The notes beneath the pieces were generated by a model. The model worked only from the letters and a program-made list of their open reading frames with translations. It was not told the DNA's origin and did not search any database. Both the position numbers and the translations under genes were made by a program. This document shows, piece after piece, positions 33,266-45,570 of a stretch of 64,000 nucleotides of DNA. Every line of letters begins with the position of its first letter. Positions within the stretch are counted from its first letter, which is position 1. The stretch spans positions 51,669,557 to 51,733,556 of the forward strand of contig CAMZMU010000040.1 of the NCBI GenBank assembly GCA_947311845.1, read 5' to 3'. The DNA comes from Poa pratensis (lineage: Eukaryota > Streptophyta > Magnoliopsida > Poales > Poaceae).

Positions 33266-34612
33266 AGTTCAGTTACCGAATTGTACTTCGTACGTTGTTT
33301 CGTAGCTTTTGATGGTCTGTTGCGGCTAAATTCACGGTTAAATTTACTTTGTTACGATCTAGCTTTATTTTGTTTTGGTAGAATTTTTGTCGCATTATTT
33401 TGTCCTTTGTTTAGGCTTTAAATCTGCATATTTGTTCGTCTCTTTCATTGTTTTTTTCTTTTGCTTATAGCATCACGTCTTTTTTCAATCTTTCTTGCTT
33501 TTCTTCGGCAGTCATTTGTGCATATCGCTCTAATCTCTTTTCTTCTTTGTTTCTTGACACTCATGACTTGAGATTGCGACCCAAATGACTTTCCCTGCAT
33601 GGGAGAGAGTTTGTTGCATACTATAAGTATCAAACATGGATAATACTAAATGAAATTGCAGGTGAATTGCTTCTTGATGAAACTAAATCAAGTATATTTC
33701 AGTTTAAGAGTATATCTTTTCTAGAGCCAAGGGTTTAACATATAATTAACCTTTGCCAAATTAACATCGAGCACTTTTAGAAATGTCCGAAAAGTTATGA
33801 ACTAATATTGATTACATGTCAATCAACGCTTATACTACTCTGCTTCGTTAGTAATCAGTCAGTACATGCCATCTACTGCATTATATTTCATGGACCGTGA
33901 CCATCAGGAGAATTTGCTAAGTACACACAGTCCCAATTTTTTGTTGTATAGGAAAATGCCCGTGGGTTGTAACAGATCCAAAATAAATTGATGTGTGTTC
34001 AAATCCTCAAAAATATGTACATTTCATCACTCAAATATCTTAAATTTCACTTTTCGTTTTTTTATGAGAGGGTGTACTTCAGATTTAGTTCCCTTATTCC
34101 AGTCTCATAGAAGTGAGATGCTCACTGCTTACTTTCAAAAAAAAATGTTTGCATCATGGTTATACAGATGTCCATACAAAACTGATGGGTTTGCAGTGAA
34201 ATTATGTCATGTTAACATTTACAAAATAACAAGGGGAGTTACTAAGTCTCTACATGTTTCTATTGTGATCCATTTTCTGCAGTCACACAAGAAAAACAAG
34301 TGTCAACATCCAAACAAGGTTTACTCCTAGTCTCCTACTCCAACCTAGAAAAGACCTAAAAAGACCAAAACCAATTCGAAAAAGGAGAATACATATATCA
34401 TTTTCAAAAGAGTAAATTGTTTGCCCTCGTATATATCTGTATGCCATGAATATCAAGCAACATAAGAGAAGGGTAGAAGGGTAAAACAAAATATCCAGTC
34501 TTGTGATAGGTAAATACGGTGAGCAAATGAGGATACCAGCTAAACAGTAAACATTGTATACCGTTGAAACTCCAACCATTGCAGTCACATAGATCAACAT
34601 AGAAGCAAAGTT

Positions 34613-34635
34613 TTGTGTGTGTGTGTGTGTGTGTC
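34613..34635. repeat. (GT)n microsatellite
   Basis: About eleven uninterrupted GT dinucleotides. Confidence 0.9.
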
Positions 34636-34814
34636 TGATACCAGGCTTAATTCAGTGACTGACGACATGGTTTTGTTCATGTTACACTCACTCCGTTTGC
34701 GTTCCTAGTCATCTCTCCGCTTTCGTTCAGATAGTTCAAGAATCTAAAAACCCTCATTAATTTTCAAATCTCTTGTGAGTAATTAATGTTGTTTTCTCTA
34801 TTCTCTCTCTCCTC

Positions 34815-35070
34815 GGATTTTTTTTGATAAAGGGCTTTATTGCTTAAAAGTTTAGCCATTACACTCGGCCTCATAATGAAGATGCACACAGCCGCAAATA
34901 TCAGAACAAAACAAGAAACTAAAAGCAATAGACGAATTACAAGCAAAGAACGGTAAACACATATGCCTAAGGTGCACCAATCAAGTGGCCATCTCTCTCC
35001 CGGATGTATGAACAATGTGCCATTCTCTTTTCTCTCACTCCTGCAGTGCACCTGGTTTTCCCTCTCAACT
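34815..35070 (-). mobile_element. Possible LINE 3'-end fragment
   Basis: On the minus strand the segment ends AATAAAGCCCTTTATCAAAA followed by more A. A 3' terminus of this kind is common for truncated grass LINEs. No coding domain is visible. 35085-36940 otherwise contains short simple repeats, including (CT)n at 35927-35944, and no gene. Confidence 0.4.
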
Positions 35071-35338
35071 AACGGTGCATGCAATAATTAACATGAGGAG
35101 TAATACACCTACTTGGTCCAGATGATTTATACCTATGACCTTTGATACAAGGAAATGCCTTGAACGGGGCTGCCTATTACATATGCGCTTTCACCAATTA
35201 ATGAAAAATCCAAATGTAAAGTTGAAAAATCTAGTACGAGTTGCAATAAATAAATAAAACTCATTAGTAGGTGGATTAAAAGAAGGGATTTCTATTTTCA
35301 TGCCCCTGATTTCTTAGTCATGCTTAGTTTTCTCCAGG

Positions 35339-35452
35339 CTCTAAACATTTGCTCACTTTTACCCTTTGGTTGTCTGAAACCTTCACGAATGCTAAAAAAA
35401 AGCTCCTAAAAGGCCCCTAGAAACCTTCACGAATGAGCAAATGTTTAGAGTC
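35339..35452. repeat. Short inverted repeat around a duplicated motif
   Basis: CTCTAAACATTTGCTCA (35336-35355 region) is repeated in inverse at about 35436-35452. GAAACCTTCACGAATG occurs twice in between. This may be a small decayed foldback element. Confidence 0.45.
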
Positions 35453-36942
35453 AAAATTGAGTACAACCTAAAGAACCTACCTATGACCCTTTGTTTTTTT
35501 ATTCAGCACCTCCATGGATATGCAACTGGTACCTGCCATCTCGGCAGTTTGGGTACAACTTAGAACGTGAATGACTAGAAAATAGTTACAGGACCCCCCA
35601 CGCACAGACATACACACACCATTTAAATTCTTCAGTTGTTTTTGCAAGTAGTAGAAGGAGCAAGGTACCTGTGAGGCACCTCGTTCACACACACTTGGTT
35701 CCAGGTTTTAGATAGGTCTAGTATATGTATGTGAATGTGTAGTCATTTCTCTTATAAGTAATAAGTACAAGATCCAAGATGGTCTGTACCCAAGAAATTT
35801 AGTCATCATAAATAAATTTCCAAATGATAAAAACTCAGGTTTGAGCACGTTTGCTCCCTAGGAGTAGATGCGTCCAAATAAATTTATATGTCCGTGGACG
35901 ACAGCACCCATGTTAATTAAGCGCGTCTCTCTCTCTCTCTCTCCCTCTCCCCTTCTTTGTCTCCCTCATGGTACTGCATGCATGAGTCAATAGGAATCCA
36001 GTGGAAATTCGGAATTCAGATTCCCTGGCTAGCTAGTCTCTGCAGAATATCCTGGATGTTCCCTGCACACACAATGATAACACACAGAAGCGGATTAAAG
36101 TTGCTCCTCGCTACGCCCGGATGTTCCCTGCAAAAATTGTGCTACCGCACATACCAGAGCGACCTTTCTTTTCTAAAAACGTAAATGGAGCTCAAAATCG
36201 ATATTTTTAAGTATCAATAAAATTCTGAAAAAAAAACCCTAGGTGCGCATAATGTCGAGCTACCTGTGTGCAAAATTTCAATACCAAATTCGTTATATTT
36301 TAGGCTACACAAAAATAACAAAGTTTCATGTTCTGAAAATATGCACTGTTCACCACACCCAGACCCACGCATTTGTCATTTTTGCTCAGCCTAGAATAAA
36401 ACGAATTTCGGACTATTTCTTCGCACACTAGCAGAGTTTATCATGATCTACATATAGGACTGTTTTCCCGAATTTTTCGGAAACTTCTAAATGCTGATTT
36501 TTAAACTTTTTCAAAAAATGAGGTCCCTTGGAGATCGACCTCAAACTCCCTTTCCTTCACTGTTTTGTCCTCTCTTTTTTTTTTTGAAACAAACTGTTTT
36601 GTCCTCAAATGCCCATGTTCCAACTTGAACGATCTCTTGGGAACTTTTGGCCGGCCGGACGTAAAGCAAAAGTACCAACTGGACCTGGACTATGCAAAAG
36701 TGGAGACATAATACAAGACCATCATGTATTATATATCGACGAATGACGATAAATAGTAGACGTTTACTGGACAGGGGAACCACATGAACGCTCTTGAGCA
36801 TCATTAGTGATCGTATTGTTTCTCAACGGAGCTACTCCAGGTACGCTAGCTTCATTTATGTGTTCGCTATGAAGAGCACCTAATTTAGCACGATTCTAAT
36901 CGGACGTAGAGCTTCATTACTGAGTCTCATCAGTGATCGTTT

Positions 36943-36952
36943 TCTATAAATA
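36943..36952 (+). promoter_or_regulatory. TATA box upstream of the MCA-like gene
   Basis: TCTATAAATAGTC near 36943-36955 is a strong TATA match about 215 bp before the ATG at 37164. An acceptor-like TTTACAG at 37135-37141 suggests a short 5' UTR intron may lie between. Confidence 0.55.
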
Positions 36953-37163
36953 GTCAATTGGATTTGCTCCAAATGAATCAGGTTCAGATTACGGAAAGCC
37001 ATAGCCGTTTCTCTCTCGTGTCAGACGTAGGCATCAATTTTCTGTGCAATAGAGGAAATCTTAGTCTTCTGTACTACTAGCTGACAAACTCCGTTTGCAA
37101 TCGATCGATCTCCATGATATGCTGTTTGTTGCATTTACAGCTTCAGCTAATCCAAGGCAGTCA

Positions 37164-37568
37164 ATGGGGTTACTGGAGGATCTCGCGCTTGTTGCGCAGG
37201 TGTCGGGGCTCGACATCATCATGCTCATTGCGCTAGTCGTGAACCTCCTGCGGATTCCGCAGTGCGAGACCGAGTGCGCCAAGCTCGAGGATTGTGCGCG
37301 CAGGCTCCGCGCGCTGCTGCAGTGTCCAACGCCCACGGTCGACGGCGTGCTTCCGGCGATGGCCGCCGGGGAGCTGGTCGAAGTGGCCCACCTGGTTGGC
37401 TCGTACCGCAGGAGCACGCTCTGGTGCCGCGTCCGGACTGCCAGGAGCATGGAGGCGCGGCTCCGGGACATGCAGGATCGGGTCAACTGGCTGTGCGTGC
37501 TCGTGCTCTGCGTGCACGCCAATCTCATCACCGATCATCTGGTGGTGTCAGATACTAATACCACGTGA
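37164..37568 (+). CDS. Small MCA/CNR13-type N-terminal domain protein (tentative)
   Basis: The frame is open from an upstream Met at 37095. I prefer the start MGLLEDLALVAQVSGLDIIM at 37164, because proteins of the MID1-COMPLEMENTING ACTIVITY / cell number regulator 13 group begin with a similar helix (ending AQLTGLDA). It gives 134 aa: an amphipathic N-terminal helix, a Cys-containing helix (RIPQCETECAKLEDCARRLR), a TLWCRVRTARSMEARLRDM segment resembling the middle of MCA N-domains, and a hydrophobic C-terminus (WLCVLVLCVHANLI). It is much shorter than full MCA proteins, with no kinase-like or PLAC8 domain visible. It may be a single-domain paralogue or a truncated gene. A GC-rich coding exon and TATA box support a real gene. 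Confidence 0.5.
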   Translation: MGLLEDLALVAQVSGLDIIMLIALVVNLLRIPQCETECAKLEDCARRLRALLQCPTPTVDGVLPAMAAGELVEVAHLVGSYRRSTLWCRVRTARSMEARLRDMQDRVNWLCVLVLCVHANLITDHLVVSDTNTT

Positions 37569-38159
37569 GATTTTCGATAGCCAACAGTGCATGCATACTC
37601 TATATATCCATGTAGCTCCATCAGCTGTGCACAAATATCCTTGAAAATTGTCTAATACAGCTTTATATCAGTGATCCTTTAGACGGCGCAGGAACCAGTG
37701 ATAGTAGTACTGGTCAGGGAGTAGCAGATGATCGTCCGTCCGACAGCACCGAGCCAGGAGGATTTGAATCCGTGTGATCTTGCTACCTCTGCATGACACG
37801 TGCATCACATACATTCAATGCAGAGAGAGCATTCCCATTTCGAAATAAGAAAAGATTCAGTCAATTGGCTGCTTGTCGATCTATCTATATTAGTTCAAGA
37901 TTGTAGGATTCATCCTCGTTACCGATATATTGTACACATCAGTTATTCGCGTGACTTGGTCCATAGGGTTTTCAAGTTTGTTCTTTTATATCCATGTAAA
38001 GGGGTCTGTTAAATATGCCGGAGCACAAACTCACACTTGCTGAACCAATTGACTTAGTTGGAATGGTGTTTTCTTTTGTGTGGACATTTTTGTTTTCGAA
38101 AAATGATAAGGTAAGAACGGAAAAGTTCTTAGGCCCGAGTTCCCGACACACCCGCTTGA

Positions 38160-38470
38160 TCCCCTAGCCGCGCATTGCATCAAACGTTGCGAGCGGGCGC
38201 AGAGCCGTCCTAGCGAGCGCAACCGAGGACGCCGAGGACGGCGGCACCCACGGGCCACTCGAAGGCGTCCAGCACGCGGCGCCAGGAGGCCGCGCACGCC
38301 ACGACGTAGGCGAGCTCGTGGGGGGAGACTCACACGCTTCGCCGAGCACCTCCGCGGCGGGCGCGCCGGTTCGCCAGCTCGGAGGCGCGCTCCCGACAGT
38401 GCCGCGCCCGGCGCAGCTTCTTCACCCTTCCGCGATGTGCGAACGCGTCCAGCGGCTCGACTCGGATTCA
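38160..38470 (-). pseudogene. Unrecognised GC-rich coding fragment
   Basis: On the minus strand one frame reads LDAFAHRGRVKKLRRARHC, then HELAYVVACAASWRRVLDAF with stops between. This looks like a decayed exon of an alpha-helical basic protein. I do not recognise the family. It abuts the left edge of duplication copy 2. 37569-38159 shows no gene. Confidence 0.35.
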
Positions 38471-38738
38471 AAAAATACTATCGGTTGACGAGAAGCACCA
38501 ACTCGGATTCAAGCACAGATGGAAACGGGAGCGGCAAGTTTTGGAAACTCGAATCCGTGGTGAAGAGGAGTGCCAAACGGACTCGACACATGGAAACCAT
38601 CCATCCTTCATAAATAACTGAGCACTCCTCCGCTCTCGGCTCCACACCATCTCCCTCCCGCCATCTCGCCGCCAACCTTCTCATCGATATCGACCTAGAA
38701 GCAGAGCGGAGCAGTGCAGAGCAGCACCTGATCGATCC

Positions 38739-39354
38739 ATGGAGATGGACGGGCTCGACGAGGTCTACAAGCTCCAGCGCTTCCTGCCTACGGCCGAGGA
38801 GGCCGTGGACTACTTCCTGCCGTGCCTCCTCCGCGGCGAGACGATGCACGGCGCGGAGAAGCTCATACGCGACGCCAAAGTCTACGACTGCGAGGAGCCC
38901 AAGGACCTCGCCAAGCGGTTCGCCCCCGTGCCTACGGCTGTCAGCTCCGGCGACCGCTTCTTCTTCACGACCTGCAAGCGCAACCCCAAGAACGGGCGGT
39001 GCGCGCGCGGCGCCGGCGCCGGCACCTGGGAAGTGCAGAATTGTCCCGGAACCTGAGGAGGAGTACGAGGATTGTCCGGTGTGGCCTGCCGCGCCCGTTT
39101 CCACCACCTTGCCGGCTGCATCCACGGAGGTGCCTCAAGCCGCTGATGACGACACGGGAAGCTGTACATGGGAAGAACTTTTCGGGGAGGAACAGCAAAC
39201 TTTCCCGGTGGAAGCTGATCAGGACCTCGACCAGTTGCTGCAAAGCCTTTTGGCTGAAAACAAGGAAGAAGCAGAGCTCCAGATGAAAAGCTGCAATCAC
39301 AATTTCGATCTTCAGGGACAGCACAACCAGTTCTCGTTTGCACCTGTATATTAA
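38739..39354 (+). pseudogene. Divergent NAC-domain protein, copy 2 (internal deletion)
   Basis: It starts like copy 1 (MEMDGLDEVYKLQRFLPTAE). At 39041 it jumps from GTGCAGAA directly to a sequence equivalent to about 23452 of copy 1, losing roughly 390 bp that encode the second half of the NAC domain and the linker. The junction shifts the frame, so translation stops at 39056. The 3' part (39079-39354) keeps the correct, unshifted tail: CTWEELFGEEQQTFPVEADQ, ending QFSFAPVY. Copy 1 therefore has the intact front and a damaged tail, and copy 2 the reverse. Neither encodes the ancestral protein. Confidence 0.85.
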
Positions 39355-40018
39355 TTCCAATCTTGATGGAATTCTTGTCAAACTGTACTGATTGATTCTT
39401 CCTCGTACGATCGTCACGGACGGATGTAACTGTACTGCTGATATGCTTCTGTCAAAATAGAATGGTTGTAGTTCTTGCTCATGTGATCTTCTGAACCTTG
39501 TATTCACTTGCGCTACATTTCCTATGTTTTGGGCTAGAACTTTTTAATTCTATCGAGCATGCATGATGCACTTGTCCATCTGTCAAAATATTATGTTCAG
39601 TATCTCCAGAAAGCTGAGCCAGTTCACGATACAAGATACCTCTGACATTATAACCCATGGTACACAATTAGAATCTGTACATATGAAAAAGAACTAGGTA
39701 ATAATGTGCAAGAATTCCAGAAACAAAAAGAAGAAGTATCTTGCAATGCTTTCCTACGCTCAGCTTTTCAAGTAGGCTCTTCAAAAAAAATAAGACCAAT
39801 AACAAAAATTCAGACGAGGGCATCAGTCACTAACTAATACCACTATTCCTACCTTAATTATCGGTTGAACTGCAGCAGGCAACTAGCAAGAGAGGAATAC
39901 ATAAAACCATAAACTATGAGCTTCTTATACCCATTTTCTTAGCAGATTGGTGAAAATCTGTCGAAGATGAAAGTGTGTTGTTTCTTAGTTGCACGTGATG
40001 CAGAATAGACTTGGCATC

Positions 40019-41794
40019 TCAGCTAGTGCCCATCTCGATCTGGACGGTGTGCACGGGCACAGAGCCATTCGATTCTTCGCCACCAACACTTTCTCCACTC
40101 CCATGAATACCCTGGGAATCTTCATTTCTGGCTTCATGGTTGATCTGATTCTGATCAGTCATAGACCCATTGCCCATGTCATTCTCTAGTGGACCAGATC
40201 CTCCGTGGCCTTCACCTCCCCCGTCCCCATCGGCACTCTGCATATCAGAATGTCTCACTTTCGTGTATTTGGCATGAACTGACCTGGCAATGCCTATCAA
40301 CAGCATGAGAGCTGAGATACATACAGTGATGATGAAGAGACCAGAGAAACTTCGCAAAGTGAGAGGTGCCGAATCTGTGTTGGGGATGCCATAACTCGGC
40401 AATATCGTTGCTGTGCCCAACCACTTCGCTTGAATTTGCAAGCCCTCGTCCCCACTTGTCAGGCTCAAGATGGCTACCGAAAGATTATGCACCAGTGGAG
40501 AATCTTGAGGAAATACCTGTAGAGATACACAATGCTAGTCAGACCATATTGGTTTATCCAAAAAGACCAAAACACAGCGTCGCTCTTGTAAGGATGCAAT
40601 TACAAGAGTGAGAAGCTTACGAAACCAAATCCAGGTGTCTTGTATATGCGGCTAACCATCTGGAATTCATTATGGTACTGAGGGTCGGAGAGAAAAGATG
40701 TTAAGTAGGGGATCTCATCAACTATAGCCGAGACACCTCCATTCTTAGACCCCTTCCTCAAAGCTTTAGCGTATTCTTCTTTCTTTGTATAGGGCCTTAA
40801 CCTTTCTCTGGCAAAGCCTTGCTTTGTCAGGACAGAATGTACAAACGATCCAGGATGGCATCCAATATGGTCATCATTTGACAGGAGCTGGTCAAGATCA
40901 GTCACTGAGGGCCGGAGCCTCTTTGCAGTCAGAATGGAGGATAAGGTAGCTGTGTAGCTCTGCACTATAACAAGCACAACAAAGCACCATATAACCACAA
41001 CAATTTTTGACAGAGGGCTTCTAATAATTTGGCCTGCACATATTAAAGTAATCAGGAAAGTAGAGCATGTCAGAACTACATTAACAACTTATAATGCATC
41101 AAATATTGTCGGCAAATTTGAGCCCCCAAGTGCTAACCATGAGAAAATGTCAAGGTTGAGAAAGAAAAGTACAGAGCAGTGCTCCACTGTCTCGAACTCG
41201 GTCCTTGGTAATCCACGTTTCTGGGCAGCTCAATCATCCACACAACTAATCCAGTGAAGAAGAAACCGCCCACAGTTGCTTGCCAAAGTTCCGTTGTTAG
41301 TGGCTTTAAGAATACCCATTCAATTGCTGATTTAGAGTCATTCTCCGTGAGCACAAGCAGTGACACACCAGACTCAGTGTATGGCATCGTGAAGTCCACA
41401 TATACAGCTCGCTCTGCAGTTATAGTTACGTCACCCACTGCTGCATCGAATATCTGGTCATAACCACCAACAGGTACAATATAAATATGTGATTCTCAAA
41501 AAATGATATGCAAGTACAAGGAGCAAGGCTCAACCACCCTGAAGACATATTGCCTACTAGTTGGTCAGAAGAACCGGCAAAAACATTGAACTCGTAATCA
41601 AGATCATGTGGTAGCTTCTTCACAGCAGCCTCAAAAACATCAATACAGTTTGGTAACCCTTTGAGTAGTTGCGTTCACAAAAGCTTTAAAATCTTGTTTC
41701 AGTGGCACAGCAATCTTCAGTTTCTTGGCATGGTGCCTAGTCAAATCTCCTGAATTTCTTGTCCCTAATATTCTGGCCTTTTTCCTCTTGATTT
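40019..41794 (-). pseudogene. Glutamate receptor-like channel (GLR), copy 2, C-terminal half only
   Basis: The exon structure matches copy 1: S1 lobe (41794-about 41560), S1 end and first membrane segment (to about 41138), pore region with SYTATLSSILTAKRL (to about 40621), then S2, last membrane segment and cytosolic tail (about 40517-40019). The tail is intact here (HAKYTKVRHSDMQSADGDGG, ending IEMGTS), unlike copy 1. The lesion is a short loss near 41648 (CAGTTTGG versus CAGTAGCCGG in copy 1) that shifts the first exon to a stop (VTKLY). The amino-terminal ligand domain is absent here too, so the truncation predates the duplication. 41800-42590 shows no gene. Confidence 0.82.
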
Positions 41795-42589
41795 CTGCAT
41801 TAAGACAACAATTTACTATCATGTCTGACTGCCGATATTCTCAAAAAAAAAATGTCTGACTGCCGAGACAATGTTTTCATGTGCTATGGAAACAGAAAGG
41901 TTTAGTAGCACAGCAATAAAATTTCCTCCACAATGACAAACACATGAGAAAGTTTTGAGGTAACAACAATACATCATTGCACTTCTTCCCACAACAGAGT
42001 GAAGGGCACATGTTTTTATGTGATAATGTTACAGTTACATGCTCTAGGAGAATTACACATAGTAGCAAATGAAAACATTTCCTTCTATACTCTCTTTTTA
42101 TTTATACTAGCAAATGCATGTTTTTTATCTTCACACAGCTAATGGAAATAATGGGCAAGGTCACACATTTTAAAAGGTGGTGCCACTGTGCCCCTAGGAA
42201 CCATGTGCCGCCTTTTCATTTTCATTTAGATTCTGCTAGTATGCAGGTTGGGCACCGAGGTTTGTGACTATACAAACATGTACTTATGTAGGCAACTACT
42301 TAATTTAAGTTGCCCGTTGTAATAAACCAATTTGTCTGGCCGCAATGAGAAATGAGCTCTTTATATCCTATTTCATTTGCTACACATCACCTAGTACAAT
42401 CGGAAAGAGAGAAAATTAGCTCGATATTTAACAAAGAGGTCCAAATCTGAAAATATCATCCAGTTTTAGAGTTTGCATGAGGTCCATATATCGGACTAGG
42501 TGATGGCCATAGATTAGAGATTGAAAAATCGCCGAGTGGACAAGGCACAGCGAATCTCCTCGAGCCTATCTGGAATCAAGATTTTTCGG

Positions 42590-42905
42590 AGTTCCTCACC
42601 TAGGTCGGTGGGCGGGCGAAGGCCCTGCACCACGCACGCCTCTATCTGGAAGATGGAAGCTGCTCAGCTTCCGCGTCTGCACCATAGAGGCAACACCAAT
42701 CCCCACCACCGCAGCAGGCGGCGGCGCGGGGTGATAGGGAAGGTGGGGATCGGACAGATAGGATAAGGCCGCGGGGGTTGCGAGCAGCGGCTTTCCCGCC
42801 GTCGTGGATATGGGGCATTGTGGCCGTTAGGCGGCGGGGTACGGACTACGGGCTACGCCGGCGAGAGTCCGGGCGGCGTGTTCGACGGCATTTGCAGGGC
42901 AGGAC
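42590..42905. other. Conserved GC-rich block, copy 2
   Basis: It matches 27385-27700 of copy 1, with a small insertion near 42683-42695. Frame conservation between copies is poor on the minus strand, which argues against strong coding constraint. Confidence 0.4.
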
Positions 42906-43013
42906 GTTTTGGGAGTTTCTCGGTCAACTCAGAAACGTCCAACTAAACTTTAGTGTTTTCTCAAAAATGTGCAATTGAATTTTTCTCTGAAATGTGGCAG
43001 CACATTTCTAAAA

Positions 43014-45259
43014 GGGAAAAGCTATTTATCATCCGGCTGTAGCTACAGCCGGGTTGGGACGCGAGTGTGCGTTGACCATATCTCATCGCGAGTCGCCCGT
43101 TATGTCTCGCTAGATTCGTCGGCCGAGCGTCCTTGTCGCTGCGCCCCATCGTCAGCCTCCAGCCCATCCTCGCCTCCAACGGAAGCTCCTGGTCGGCGCC
43201 ACCACGCACCCCCCGTCGCGGCTCCTCTTCATGGCGCCCCAGCCACTCTTCATCCCCACCGATGCGACCCGGCAGGCCTCCGCCGAGGTTCATCGCTGCT
43301 CCTCTCCATGGCACCGTGGTCTCTCTCCATCCCACCGATGCGACGAGCCGCCTTAGCCGAATCCCCACCTCGCCTTGGGCCGGCCGCCGGCAAGGCCACG
43401 AGCAGGTGCCCCGCCCCGGGCTGCGCGCCTTCAGCGCTACGGGCCTGCGCACCCGCCGGCCGACGACGGCCCTGGGCTGTCTCCTGACTAGATTGGGTAG
43501 GGGTTCGCTCGATTTACCTTCTACACACCTCTAGAGTGGCGGATTCATGGGCGCAGAGCTTGAATCGGCCATGGGCGAGCTTTCATTGGTGATGACAAAG
43601 AGAGGTTAGTTTTTGGGTTTTATTGATGTTACATGCGATTTGTGATTTTGCTACATGTGAGACTAATTTTTGGTGTATAAGCATGGGAAAATTGCTACAC
43701 TGATTTCAGTGCACATGCTAGCTATATTGAGATTTGTTGGATTTTTGTCATTGGTTTTTGCTACATACGAGTGTTGTTTTTTTTGGATAAGGACAGACAA
43801 AGTGCTACATTGAATTTCTTCAAAAATCACATTTCACAGACATTTTGGTACTACCAAATTGGGTTTGCTACATGGCTGGTTGATTTTTGCTACATGACTG
43901 TGTTTAAAGTGCTACATTCGTTTTGCTACACGTCGCCAAGCTTTATGGATCTGATTTTGTTTTGTTATATACGGTGCTACATGCGACAAAAAAATGTTGT
44001 GTTTGACTTTTGTTTGCTACATAGATCGGACGTAGCATTTCTAAATTTTTCTTTTTGCTACATGTGATGTTGCATACACAGATACAAAGTGCTACACGCG
44101 AAACGTTTTTGCTACATAGATCGGACGCGCGAGATCATTTCACTTAAGTAGATCCGACGGCTGCGGAAGCGGCTGTAGCAAACCTTTACTACACCCGACT
44201 GACGCGTAGCACACGATGATGGAAAACACTAATTGACAGCCGGTTCGGTGGAACACGCGCACCGTAAATCAACGCGCTGCTACCTTTGGTTTATTGTGCA
44301 GTGCATGCATGCACCGGTCTGACCAGGCCACTTTTTTTTCTTCAAATCCTAGCTAGGGAGTACGTGCTATTGGCTGCACGCACACATGCATGCGTGTGCG
44401 TTCCTCCGACAGTTTCTGCAAGCTGCTTTGCGCTTGTGTCTCGTCTCAAATAGTAAAATGTTCTTTTTTTCGCCCTTTTTTCCAACTGAGTGGTCTCTAT
44501 GGGCCATAAGCCATTATGTTGCGTATATTGTTAGTTTTTGCTACATGGTCATGTCTAAAATGCTACATTTGATTTTTGGCACGTCGCAAGTTTTTACGTA
44601 TTTCTAGAAAAATGCTGCAAAATAATTTTGCATTTTGTTACATATATTGTTAGTTTTTGCTACATGATCATGTCCAAAATGCTACATTTGATTTTTGGCA
44701 CGTCGCAAGTTTTTTACATATTTCTAGAAAAATGTTGCAAAATAATTTCGAATTTTGTTACATATATTGTTAGTTTTTGCTACATGGTCATGTCCAAAAT
44801 GCTACATTTGATTTTTGGCACGTCGCAAGTTTTTACGTATTTATAGAAAAATGTTGCAAAATAATTTTGCATTTTGTTACATATATTGTTAGTTTTTGCT
44901 ACATGATCATGTCCAAAATGCTACATTTGATTTAATAGACCAACATTTGGGTACGCATGTCTACACGAGCATGCATGGAATCAGCCATGCTAGGAAAAGT
45001 TGAGAGCATCCTGTTTTTTCCTGAGTGACAAGAGGAAAAGTTAAAATAGGAGAGCATCCTAGCATTCTGTTTTTTCCATGAGTGAGCGTGAGATGAAAAC
45101 TTCCCTGGGACCACGCACGTGAACGAGCAAACTACCCTGTGGTTATTTGATAGCGACATCTCGTCGCGCTGTGACCCAGCGCATGCCAGGGCGGAAAGCG
45201 ACGTTTCTCTCGCGCGCAGACCGGCTGTAGCTACAGCCGGCTGACGCGTAGCGCGCGCC
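43014..45259. mobile_element. Mutator-like element (2.2 kb) rich in GCTACAT motifs
   Basis: The flanks carry an exact 9-bp duplication TTTCTAAAA (43005-43013 and 45260-45268). The ends are imperfect inverted repeats containing the perfect palindrome CCGGCTGTAGCTACAGCCGG (43033-43052 and 45221-45240). The left third (43080-43540) is GC-rich with long but unrecognised frames and could be captured sequence. The rest has many GCTACAT motifs (about 43630-44930). A partial extra copy of the end sequence (GGCTGTAGCAAACC...GACTGACGCGTAGC) lies at about 44170-44210, hinting at nested or rearranged elements. No transposase is seen. Confidence 0.78.
44523..44937. repeat. 119-120 bp tandem repeat, about 3.5 copies
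   Basis: Units begin TATATTGTTAGTTTTTGCTA at about 44523, 44643, 44763 and 44882. They are nearly identical, each with CATGTCCAAAATGCTACATT and TTTTTGGCACGTCGCAAG. They lie inside the Mutator-like element. One 120-bp period keeps a frame, which explains the repetitive ORFs seen here; I see no evidence of coding. Confidence 0.9.
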
Positions 45260-45570
45260 TTTCTAAAATGTAACTGAGACTTAAGAAAAAACAGTCACCG
45301 TGATTTAACAAATCTGTTTTTTTCTTTTGGCTGAGGTGGCAAGGTGAAGAGTGGAATTCATGCTCGGATGTCGCCATTGAATTGAACCATCACTTTTTTG
45401 GCCGATTTTAACCAGTGTTATAAGACGAGGAATAACAGTTGGAAGGCTATTTTAGTCCAAAATGCCAAAAAAAAAAATACAAAAAAGGTTGCCCACCCCT
45501 CTCATTTTGCACACTCAAACATGGATGACCCCAACCTGTTTCCTACCTTCCCTATATAAAAACCACTAAG

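Noticed and set aside
37061..37531. Minus-strand 156-codon Ser-rich ORF
   Set aside because: It is antisense to the MCA-like exon, without domain or promoter.
42961..43540. 163-172 codon ORFs at the left end of the Mutator-like element
   Set aside because: They are open on both strands with skewed composition and no recognised domain; possible captured sequence but not supportable as a gene.
44386..44937. Repetitive ORFs with the peptide TYIVSFCYM
   Set aside because: They arise because the 120-bp repeat period is a multiple of three, not from coding selection.
44523..44937. CRISPR-like array
   Set aside because: The repeats are contiguous 119-bp units without distinct spacers, in a eukaryotic genome; they are an ordinary tandem repeat.
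43014..45259. CACTA transposon because of the many CTACA motifs
   Set aside because: The ends do not start with CACTA and the TSD is 9 bp rather than 3 bp, which fits Mutator-type elements.
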